From: UBA4971 sp900019985
GTDB lineage: Bacteria > Bacillota > SHA-98 > UBA4971
Length of the DNA: 64,000 nucleotides
NCBI GenBank assembly: GCA_050949175.1
Contig: JBMNFG010000011.1
Coordinates: 370,390-434,389, forward strand
Direction: 5' to 3'
The position numbers and the translations under genes were made by a program. The notes beneath the pieces were generated by a model. It saw nothing but the letters and a program-made list of their open reading frames with translations, had not been told where the DNA came from and did not search any database. Of this stretch, positions 33,338 to 40,666 are shown piece after piece. Each line of letters begins with the position of its first letter. Positions within the stretch are counted from its first letter, which is position 1.

Positions 33338-35362
33338 TTGGACGAGCCTCAGAACAGCGAGAAGAACAACATGCCTGACGAAAACGAGCGGCTGGTTATA
33401 GACATTGATGATCTTGACCCTGAGCCGGAGAAACCGGTACTTGTCATTGAAAGTGAAGACCTAATAGATATAGAACCCATGCAGACATTCCATCTTCCGC
33501 CTTCTCCACGCAGGTACGATACTTCCGAGCCGATGCCGACACCCGGCACAAGAACACGCGGTATTTCCGCATCTAATACAATCACAGGGCTTCTGGTAGG
33601 GCTTGCAGCCGGAATCGTCTCCTGGCTTATTATGGAGCCTTTCATTGAGGACGGAGCTTATACAACTCTACTCGAGGCTTTCGTATATTGTTCTTTGATT
33701 CCGGGAGTAGTAGGCCTTTTGCTCGGTTTCGCGCTGGCAGCCTATGAAGACATCTTAAACTCGAAGGCAAGCAGAGGTCTAAAAGCAGGTTTAAAAGGCG
33801 CAGGTCGTGGACTCTTAGGTGGCCTTATAGGCGGGGTTTTCGCACAGGCGACTTACAGCCTGTTGCTGAGTTCCGCAGATCCGCTAACCTTTGGAATGCA
33901 GGTCCTCGCCCGGACCTTAGCTTGGGCTTTGGCAGGCACCCTTATAGGCTGGGGCCAGGCTTCTGTCCATAACTCCAGAGAGAGGGCGAAGAACGGACTC
34001 CTTGGGGGGCTCATAGGAGGAACCATAGGAGGATTCATGTTTGACTTGGTAGGAGCTCTATTCGGCTCTTCAGGCGCAGCCAGCCGCGGCATTGGCTTCT
34101 CCGCGATCTGTGCTGCGATAGGCTTTGCATCTGCTCTCGTGGCGGAGATCAGAAAAGAAGCATGGTTGAAGATTGAGAGCGGAGCGATGCTGGGCAAGCA
34201 ATTCATACTTTACAATGCATATACCTCCATAGGCTCATCTGCGGAAGCAGATATCACTCTTATTAAAGATCCTTCAGTAGAGCCGGTTCATGCAGTGATT
34301 GAATCGCAAGGAAGATCTCATACTGTCACGCCTGTCGCAAGGATATCAGAAACAAGAGTGAACAGGCAAACGGTCCACCACCGCACACAACTGAGAAGTG
34401 GAGATGAAATCATGATAGGACAGACCCTCATCCGCTATATGGAGCGGGCTGCAACAGCCGGGATGCTGGTTTTGGCAGCCTTAGCCATCATCTTTACTGC
34501 ATCAGTACAGGCTTCCACCCAAGACGCGGCAAGAACCGACGAGCAGCTTAGATTCGTAGCTAAACCGGTCCAAGCAGTCATTGCTGATGGAAAACCCAGC
34601 GTTGTCACGGTCATCGGAGCAAACGAAAGCGGAACCGGAGTTATTGTGAATCCATGGGGCTATGTGGTCACATGTGACCATGTAGCCAAGTCGGAGCGAC
34701 TAAAGATTAAGCTCTCAAACGGAGACGAGCTTGAGGCTGAAAAAGTTGCCTCAAATGCAGTCCTGGACATAGCTGTGCTCAAGGTCAACGCCATAAACCT
34801 TCCCTGTGCAGTATTGGGAACTGCTGCAACTGCCCGCGACGGAGATTCAGTAGTGGCCATAGGATCGCCCAGAGGCCTTTCAGACAGTGCCAGTATCGGA
34901 ATCATCAGTTCATCCCAAAGAAGTATCGACGGTAAACGGTTTATCCAAACCGATGCAGCCGTAGACAGCGGATCCAGCGGGGGGCCGTTAGTCAACACTT
35001 ATGGACATGTTATAGGCATAATGTCAGCCAAGGTAAAGGGTACGAATCAGATAGGGTTTGCGATTCCTGTAGACGATGTAGCAGCCTTCCTGGAAAAGGC
35101 AGGTGTTCCATTTGTCAGTGCAGGCTTTGAGCATTTGGTTTGGATAGAACATGAGCCACCTGCCGGACCCATGCCAGCGGCCAAAGCCTCCGGCATTAAC
35201 CTGACCACTACAATTGTAGTTGCGTTCATTCTCGTCGTCGCCCTAATCTTTCTATGGCTACTGGTATTACGCCCCCGGCTCAGACGATCCCGTAGAAGAA
35301 GCCTCAGGCGTACACCAATGACAGTGCCTGATGACGACGATATTGAGATCATCCTCAAGTGA
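33338..35362 (+). CDS. Polytopic membrane FHA-domain / trypsin-like (HtrA-type) serine protease
   Basis: A 674-aa protein; I chose TTG at 33338 because TAGGAGGTG ends 7 nt before it. Order: acidic tail with repeated VIDIDDLD/VIESEDLIDIE motifs (20-48); six helices with glycine zippers (80-275); an FHA domain (278-368; YTSIGSSAEADI, DPSVEPVHAVI, SGDEIMIGQTLIRY); helix 7 (375-395); a trypsin-fold protease (405-590) with His448, Asp477 and Ser547 in GSSGGP; helix 8 (622-645); an Arg-rich cytoplasmic tail ending DDDDIEIILK. Topology puts FHA and both acidic tails inside and the protease outside. FHA domains read phosphothreonine, so it may join Ser/Thr-kinase signalling to surface proteolysis. 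Its role in the ubiquitin-like pathway is inferred from the operon and the shared motif. Confidence 0.85.
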   Translation: MDEPQNSEKNNMPDENERLVIDIDDLDPEPEKPVLVIESEDLIDIEPMQTFHLPPSPRRYDTSEPMPTPGTRTRGISASNTITGLLVGLAAGIVSWLIMEPFIEDGAYTTLLEAFVYCSLIPGVVGLLLGFALAAYEDILNSKASRGLKAGLKGAGRGLLGGLIGGVFAQATYSLLLSSADPLTFGMQVLARTLAWALAGTLIGWGQASVHNSRERAKNGLLGGLIGGTIGGFMFDLVGALFGSSGAASRGIGFSAICAAIGFASALVAEIRKEAWLKIESGAMLGKQFILYNAYTSIGSSAEADITLIKDPSVEPVHAVIESQGRSHTVTPVARISETRVNRQTVHHRTQLRSGDEIMIGQTLIRYMERAATAGMLVLAALAIIFTASVQASTQDAARTDEQLRFVAKPVQAVIADGKPSVVTVIGANESGTGVIVNPWGYVVTCDHVAKSERLKIKLSNGDELEAEKVASNAVLDIAVLKVNAINLPCAVLGTAATARDGDSVVAIGSPRGLSDSASIGIISSSQRSIDGKRFIQTDAAVDSGSSGGPLVNTYGHVIGIMSAKVKGTNQIGFAIPVDDVAAFLEKAGVPFVSAGFEHLVWIEHEPPAGPMPAAKASGINLTTTIVVAFILVVALIFLWLLVLRPRLRRSRRRSLRRTPMTVPDDDDIEIILK

Positions 35363-35383
35363 GAGGATGGAAAGGAGGGCTGA

Positions 35384-35794
35384 GTGCTGGAAACTCAACA
35401 ATGCCCGTACTGTAAAGAGGAGATACCTGTAAAGTCTTTGGTATGCCCGGTCTGTGACACTGACCTGACAGTGCCTCCTCCCGGAACAGGGCCGCAGCCA
35501 TACCCGCCGTCCGGACCTGTGTACCAAACAGACACGCAGGGACAACAATGGCAGCAGCAAGTGCCGCAGCCGGGTCAGGTCCAGCAGTTTCCGTACGAAC
35601 GTGATGTTTCAACCGGAGTTCGCATCATACTCTGGCTTCTCAGCATATTCGTCACACCGGTCATTGGGATTATCGCAGGAGCTATCTACAAAGGCCATAG
35701 GAATCCGGCAAACCACAGATTTGGCCGGACGCTTTTCAACTGGAGCATAGGTTTTCTGGTAGTCGGAATCATCTTATTACTGCTATTGAACTAG
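35384..35794 (+). CDS. Zinc-ribbon protein with Pro/Gln linker and two C-terminal helices
   Basis: A 136-aa protein with GTG start after AAGGAGGG. Residues 7-25 are a zinc ribbon (CPYCKEEI ... CPVCDTDL), residues 30-65 a Pro/Gln/Gly-rich linker, and two membrane helices follow (IILWLLSIFVTPVIGIIAGAIY and the C-terminal LVVGIILLLLL). The layout resembles the RING-like protein at the start of the operon (zinc finger, Gln/Pro linker, membrane part). It starts 21 nt after the protease stop and is likely co-transcribed. Function unknown; a membrane adaptor is one possibility. Confidence 0.7.
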   Translation: MLETQQCPYCKEEIPVKSLVCPVCDTDLTVPPPGTGPQPYPPSGPVYQTDTQGQQWQQQVPQPGQVQQFPYERDVSTGVRIILWLLSIFVTPVIGIIAGAIYKGHRNPANHRFGRTLFNWSIGFLVVGIILLLLLN

Positions 35795-36009
35795 CCAGTT
35801 CCTTTCTTATCATTGAAGAACTTACGTCCTGGCTGAGCGAGCCATATTCAGCATATCCAGCATTTATTCCTAAACTCCTGACGAAGCCGATATTCCGGCT
35901 GGAAAGACTTCGCGGAGATTATTCAGTAGCTGACTCCATCATCAACGCATATCTTAGTGATAGCCCGTCTATAGGCGGGTGAGCCAACAGAAGGGAAAGG
36001 TGGCAACAG

Positions 36010-36357
36010 ATGATGGAGAAGCTGCTTTCTGAGGAAACCGAGGCGCTGTTTGCGCAGTCGCTGCACAACCACCCGATTGGGCCTTTATTCAAGCAGTGCA
36101 CAAACGCAGCCAGGGTACCCTGGGCTGTTCAATTTAAGTGTGGTGATTGCTGTAAGAAGGCATCCAACACGAGACTTGTGGGAATAGCAGGAGGATTTCT
36201 GCTCCTTGCCCCGTTTGATCTTTGCGGAATAGTCGTCGAGCTGTTCGGCCCCACAGGCGTGATAGACACCCAGACCGCCAGATTCGTGTTAATCCCGCTG
36301 GATAACATATGCAGTTTAGAAGTTATGTCCTTCCCTGTTCCGATGAAAAACGGTTAA
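36010..36357 (+). CDS. Hypothetical 115-aa protein with CGDCC motif
   Basis: ATG follows AAAGGTGG. The N-terminal half is helical and contains Cys31 and the cluster FKCGDCCKK (residues 43-51), which could bind a metal. The C-terminal half (RLVGIAGGFLLLAPFDLCGIVVELFG ending LIPLDNICSLEV) has the alternating pattern of a small beta-barrel. I do not recognise a family. It lies 215 nt after the zinc-ribbon gene and just before the operon terminator, so it is probably the last gene of the ubiquitin-like unit, though an independent start is possible. Confidence 0.55.
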   Translation: MMEKLLSEETEALFAQSLHNHPIGPLFKQCTNAARVPWAVQFKCGDCCKKASNTRLVGIAGGFLLLAPFDLCGIVVELFGPTGVIDTQTARFVLIPLDNICSLEVMSFPVPMKNG

Positions 36358-36374
36358 CGTGAGGAGAAATAATG

Positions 36375-36406
36375 AGGAGGAGAGCCGGTCTCTCCTCCTT
36401 CTTCTT
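36375..36406 (+). terminator. Intrinsic terminator of the ubiquitin-like operon
   Basis: A 10-bp stem (AGGAGGAGAG / CTCTCCTCCT) with a short CCGGT loop is followed by TCTTCTTAAT. Confidence 0.75.
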
Positions 36407-36512
36407 AATCACACCGTAGTGCCTCTTACACCTTGGTTCTTTCTTCTTACCCCGAGGATACTGACTCTTGATCAGGGCTTTAGAGTCTCAACATATGTGA
36501 AAGGCTATCGCT

Positions 36513-37391
36513 TTAGGGGCAGGTTGGCTTTCTGACAGGTATATGCTCCCTTATCTCGCGCATTTCCATGATAGCCATGTCTGCTTCTCTCCGGATGTGG
36601 TCAGCCAAAAGAGGAGAAGGGATTGCGCTCAACAGTTTGCACATCAACAAGAGCTCATACGCGGCTCCTTTAAAGTCACGCAGTTCTGTAGTTCTTGCGA
36701 TTGCCTCATCTACAAATCTTGCGGCGGAGTTGAAAAACCTCGGTCTGGCATTTGCCATTGACTCCAGCTCCCTTGCGGTCTGAAGCAAGCGTACAAATAC
36801 CCTTCTGAGTTCTTGAGCCTGATTTATCAGAGACCTTTCAGACGGATCCAATAGATGTATTACGAACTCTATATGCTCCTTCATGATGCGTATCCAGAAC
36901 ACCACGCGGCTAAGCAGCATGCGCAGGTGATGGTCATCACCGTGATGAGTTTCGCAGACCATATCCAAAAGGGCAAGAAAATGCACTGCTTCGCGGGTTA
37001 TATGGTCGATTAGCAATGGAAACAGATTAGGACGCAATTGGCACTCTAGCATCATACGCAGGAGGTCGTATTTGAACTCAATGAGGTCTGAGACTGCTTC
37101 CCGAAGTTCCCTGACCAAGCTGGGAGTCACCGTATTGGCTCGGAGCGTCTTAGCTTCAAGGTCCGCGAATCTTGCCTCAAACTCCTTGGCTGTCCTTATC
37201 AAGTCAGGCCTGTCGCAAGGCAAACCTGCAGCTATGAACATTGCGTGTTCCTTCATGATTCTGGTCCAGAAGCGTATCTCATTCAAGACAGGAGTCCCTT
37301 TGCCGCCTCCCCCGCCTCCGGGCCAATCGCCGGGCATGCCGCTTTTACCTGAGTCTCCCCAGTACTTTGCTTCAGGCGTCTCTTTGTCCAT
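36513..37391 (-). CDS. DUF2935 family protein (ferritin-like helical bundle)
   Basis: A 292-aa protein made of two related helical halves. Each opens with the same motif (EIRFWTRIMKEHAMFI near 38 and VVFWIRIMKEHIEFV near 165) and holds a matching Glu/His pair in a later helix (DHITREAVHFL, DHIRREADMAI). These are the marks of DUF2935, known from Bacillus and Clostridium and often called a coat or cell-wall-associated protein, with a likely metal site. A glycine-rich linker precedes the first half. No signal peptide. The function is unknown. Confidence 0.82.
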   Translation of the reverse strand: MDKETPEAKYWGDSGKSGMPGDWPGGGGGGKGTPVLNEIRFWTRIMKEHAMFIAAGLPCDRPDLIRTAKEFEARFADLEAKTLRANTVTPSLVRELREAVSDLIEFKYDLLRMMLECQLRPNLFPLLIDHITREAVHFLALLDMVCETHHGDDHHLRMLLSRVVFWIRIMKEHIEFVIHLLDPSERSLINQAQELRRVFVRLLQTARELESMANARPRFFNSAARFVDEAIARTTELRDFKGAAYELLLMCKLLSAIPSPLLADHIRREADMAIMEMREIREHIPVRKPTCP

Positions 37392-37596
37392 GCCAAAAGC
37401 ACCTCCTTATAAAGGGTTGTCACGACTTATCCTATGCCGAGCTTTCAGTGAAAGTGCTTAGGGATAATGCAGGTAAAACCTGTGTGAGACGGGGCTTTGG
37501 ACCGGATCGGGCATCGCAGAGACATGTTTCCTTTTGGTCTTTGATCCGCGTTCGATCCATGATGGTATAGTGCAGGTTACCAGTGCATAATTGAAA

Positions 37597-37661
37597 TTCG
37601 ATAACAACTTATCGTTTTACAATAAATACTTATTGACAAACGATAAATCCCCATCCATAAT
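37597..37661 (+). promoter_or_regulatory. SigA promoter with overlapping TTATCGTTT operator for DUF2975-HTH pair
   Basis: TTGACA (37633-37638), 17-nt spacer, CATAAT (37656-37661). A 9-bp inverted repeat TTATCGTTT (37609-37617) / AAACGATAA (37638-37646) covers the -35 box and spacer, and a third half-site TTCGATAA lies at 37597-37604. Probably bound by the HTH protein of the same operon. Confidence 0.7.
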
Positions 37662-37720
37662 AAGATCAACAAAGGGAACAGCCACGTGGTTTTCCTTTCT
37701 AAAGATTGGAGGGAGCAAGC

Positions 37721-38305
37721 GTGCGATATCTTGGGAAAAAATCTGTTGCCTCTTGGATACATCGTGTTCTGGGTTTCCTGTGGTATGCTTTCTGGGTGAT
37801 TGGAATCTTACTGGCGGGATGGCAGCTTTTCACAGGCATCTTTCCTGAAAAAAGCCTTACCAACCTGCCGCCTGCAAGTCTTCAAATTCAAACGCCCGGC
37901 TTGGATATTAAGTTCGAGGGCGTGACTGCAGCAATAGTGTCTCAGCGTTTTCTCTGGCTTACCTTGTTCTCTACCGTCGTAGTTTTCGCAGTATATCTTT
38001 ATGTCCTGTACAATCTTCGCAGAGTTTTCGCCACGCTGGTAGCAGGGAATCCGTTTGCTCGCGAAAACGTCTCTTCCATACGGCGTATAGGAGGTGCAGT
38101 CATCACCGGAGCAGTCCTGAGATCCTTGGTACAAACAGCATTCGGTTTGTTCTTCGCACAAAATGTTGCCATCCCGGGTGTAGATTTCACTGCCAAGCTT
38201 ACACTGGATTTTGTCACCCTCTTCCTAGGATTTGTAATCTTAGTGCTGGCAGAGATCTTCCGCATGGGGTCAGAGCTGAAAGAAGAACAGGACTTGACGG
38301 TGTAG
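37721..38305 (+). CDS. DUF2975 membrane protein
   Basis: A 194-aa protein; GTG at 37721 follows GGAGGG. Four predicted membrane helices (FLWYAFWVIGILLAGWQLF, FLWLTLFSTVVVFAVYLYVLY, VITGAVLRSLVQTAFGLFF, TLDFVTLFLGFVILVLAEIF) and the NPFARENVSSIRRIG segment are typical of DUF2975. These proteins are nearly always encoded with a small YozG-like HTH regulator, as here. The pair may form a membrane-sensing regulatory unit; the signal is not known. Confidence 0.85.
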   Translation: MRYLGKKSVASWIHRVLGFLWYAFWVIGILLAGWQLFTGIFPEKSLTNLPPASLQIQTPGLDIKFEGVTAAIVSQRFLWLTLFSTVVVFAVYLYVLYNLRRVFATLVAGNPFARENVSSIRRIGGAVITGAVLRSLVQTAFGLFFAQNVAIPGVDFTAKLTLDFVTLFLGFVILVLAEIFRMGSELKEEQDLTV

Positions 38306-38316
38306 GGGGGAGGCGA

Positions 38317-38544
38317 ATGAGTATCATAGTAAACCTTGACAAGATTATGCTGGACCGCAAAATGTCTCTGACAGAACTGGCGGAACGAGTAGACATTACA
38401 ATGGCCAACTTATCCATCTTGAAAAACAACAAAGCTCGGGCAATACGATTCTCAACCCTGGATGCCCTCTGCCGTGAACTAAACTGCCAGCCAGGCGACA
38501 TCCTGTCCTATCAGCCGGATGAGAACCCGGAGCCTGCGGATTAG
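38317..38544 (+). CDS. YozG-like HTH transcriptional regulator (Cro/CI family)
   Basis: A 75-aa protein, ATG after GGGGGAGG, 11 nt downstream of the DUF2975 gene. LDKIMLDRKMSLTELAERVDITMANLSILKNNKARAI is an HTH of the short HTH_26 type, and the core TLDALCRELNCQPGDILSY is the family's constant C-terminal block. It is likely to bind the TTATCGTTT repeats at the shared promoter and control its own operon. Confidence 0.9.
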   Translation: MSIIVNLDKIMLDRKMSLTELAERVDITMANLSILKNNKARAIRFSTLDALCRELNCQPGDILSYQPDENPEPAD

Positions 38545-38555
38545 ATGTGAATCGC

Positions 38556-38594
38556 GCCGGCATCAGCGTTCCCCTCTAACGCTGATCGCCGGCC
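38556..38594 (+). terminator. Strong hairpin, possible terminator after the HTH gene
   Basis: A stem of GCCGGC-x-TCAGCGTT with AACGCTGA-x-GCCGGC and a 7-nt loop follows the HTH gene by 11 nt. There is no clear U tract, so termination is not certain. It sits in the convergent gap with the ABC exporter operon. Confidence 0.5.
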
Positions 38595-38722
38595 TTGCTT
38601 GTACCGAGTACTGCGAAACATGCAGTCCGACCATGGTTTCGTCATTAGGGAACCCTTCGTGGGCTTCTCTATGTGCGCCACCGTCTATTCTTCAAACGAT
38701 GGAAACCGAATCTACATGCGCT

Positions 38723-40666
38723 TTATACCGCTTCTAACTCCGTCGGTGCGAACTGGCTGTTATAGAGATCTGCGTAGAAGCCTTTCTTAGCAAGGAGTTC
38801 TTTGTGGGTGCCTGTTTCAATGATTTTGCCGTTATCCATGACGAGGATTAAGTCTGCATCTCGGATTGTAGACAGCCTGTGGGCTATAACAAAGCTTGTT
38901 CTGCCTCTCATAAGGTCCAGCATGGCTTTTTGAATCAAGATCTCGGTTCTTGTGTCCACACTGCTTGTTGCTTCATCAAGAATGAGAATCGCAGGATCTG
39001 CCAGGATTACCCGGGCAATAGTCAAAAGCTGCTTTTGTCCTTCAGAGATGTTGGAGGCGTCCTCATCGATCACGGTCTCATAGCCTTCCGGAAGAGTCAT
39101 GATAAAGTGATGAGCCTGGGCTGCCTTTGCTGCCTCCACAATCTCATCGAAAGTAGCCCCCTCACGTCCGTACGCTATGTTGTCACGGATAGTGCCGTTA
39201 AACAGCCATGTATCTTGGAGAACCATACCAAAGATCGAACGCAGGTGCCCGCGGGCAAGCTCTCTGATGTCAACACCGTCAACTGTTATCCTTCCGCCAT
39301 CTATTTCGTAGAACCTCATGAGCAGGTTCACAAGGGTGGTCTTGCCTGCTCCTGTCGGGCCTACAATAGCGATTGTCTGTCCCGGTTCCACATTTACGTT
39401 CATATCCTCAATGAGCGGAACATCCTTCTTATAACTGAAACTCACGCGGTCGAATGCCACTTCTCCCCTGGGAGTCTCTATGACTTCAGCGTCCTCTTTG
39501 TCAGGCACCTCTTCCGGTTCATCAAGGAGTTCAAAGACGCGTTCTGCCGATGCGATAGTAGACTGTATGATATTGGCGATATTCGCAGTTGAGACTATCG
39601 GCTGCGTGAACTGCCTGGCATACTGGATGAAGGCCTGCACGTCACCGATTTCAATCATCCTTCTCGTAACGAGAATACCGCCTGCCACTGCCACAATAAC
39701 GTAACTCAAGTTATTGATAAATCCCATAAGAGGCATGATGACGCCTGAAATAAACTGCGCTTTCCAAGATGCGTTATAAAGCTCTTCGTTAATCTCATTG
39801 AACCTCTTTATAGATTCATATTCGCGTCCGAAGGCTTTCACTATCACGTGGCCTGTGTACATCTCCTCAATATGGCCGTTTAGTTCACCTAAGGTCCTCT
39901 GCTGGGCTATGAAGTATTTCTGTGAGCGAGATGCAACAAACCGAGTCACGATGACAGAGAGAGGCAACGTCACAAGGCAGACTAAAGTCAACAAAGGACT
40001 TATCACCAGCATCATGACGATACTGCCGACAAGGGCAATAAACGCAGATATTATCTGTACAATGCTCTGCTGCAATGTCCCGCTGACATTGTCCACATCG
40101 TTTATGACGCGACTTAGTATCTCGCCATGGGTTTTGGAGTCAAAGAAGGAAAGAGGCAGCCTGGACAGCTTATCGTTTACTGCCTTCCGCATATTATAGA
40201 TGGTCTTCTGAGAGACATTGACCATCATTATCTGCTGAAGATAGGTGAAAAAGGCGCTAACCACATACAGGCCACCCAGGAGAAGGAGTATACGCAATAC
40301 ATAATCGAAGTCTATACCTTCCCCCGGCACACCTCTCATCCTGTTTATACTGCCTTCAAACAGTGCAGTTATGGCTTTTCCCATGATTTTCGGGCCTGCA
40401 ATGCCAAAACCTGTACTGAGGATCGACATGAAAATAACAGCAAGGAGCTGAAGCTTATGGGGCTTCAAGTATTCCATAAGCCTTCTTAAGGTTCCGCCGA
40501 AATCCTTTGGCTTATCAAAAGGCATTCCTATGCCGCGCCCAGGACCGTGGCCTCTGCCGCCGAACCTCGGACGGAATTCACCGCCGGGTCTTGCTTCTTT
40601 CGGCTCAGGCTTCTGTCCCGGGGCCTGCGTTGGTCCCGTTGTCTTTTCTCTGCCGGTTCCGCTCAA
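38723..40666 (-). CDS. Heterodimeric ABC exporter subunit, canonical ATP site half
   Basis: A 647-aa half-transporter. A Pro/Gly/Arg-rich N terminus of ~55 residues precedes six helices and a nucleotide-binding domain: Walker A GPTGAGKTT, signature NISEGQKQ (departing from LSGGQ), Walker B ILILDEATSS with catalytic Glu, and H-loop IAHRLST. Its start overlaps the stop of the partner gene by 4 nt (ATGA). The two match the TM287/288 or LmrCD type of multidrug or lipid exporter, in which one composite ATP site is degenerate. It ends 178 nt from the HTH gene. Confidence 0.9.
   Translation of the reverse strand: MSGTGREKTTGPTQAPGQKPEPKEARPGGEFRPRFGGRGHGPGRGIGMPFDKPKDFGGTLRRLMEYLKPHKLQLLAVIFMSILSTGFGIAGPKIMGKAITALFEGSINRMRGVPGEGIDFDYVLRILLLLGGLYVVSAFFTYLQQIMMVNVSQKTIYNMRKAVNDKLSRLPLSFFDSKTHGEILSRVINDVDNVSGTLQQSIVQIISAFIALVGSIVMMLVISPLLTLVCLVTLPLSVIVTRFVASRSQKYFIAQQRTLGELNGHIEEMYTGHVIVKAFGREYESIKRFNEINEELYNASWKAQFISGVIMPLMGFINNLSYVIVAVAGGILVTRRMIEIGDVQAFIQYARQFTQPIVSTANIANIIQSTIASAERVFELLDEPEEVPDKEDAEVIETPRGEVAFDRVSFSYKKDVPLIEDMNVNVEPGQTIAIVGPTGAGKTTLVNLLMRFYEIDGGRITVDGVDIRELARGHLRSIFGMVLQDTWLFNGTIRDNIAYGREGATFDEIVEAAKAAQAHHFIMTLPEGYETVIDEDASNISEGQKQLLTIARVILADPAILILDEATSSVDTRTEILIQKAMLDLMRGRTSFVIAHRLSTIRDADLILVMDNGKIIETGTHKELLAKKGFYADLYNSQFAPTELEAV

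Noticed and set aside
35701..35982. A 94-codon open frame between the zinc-ribbon gene and the CGDCC gene, ending in Gly-Gly-stop (SPSIGG)
   Set aside because: The diglycine end is tempting in a ubiquitin-like operon, but the frame has no ATG, GTG or TTG, no ribosome site and no beta-grasp pattern; its first part overlaps the zinc-ribbon gene.
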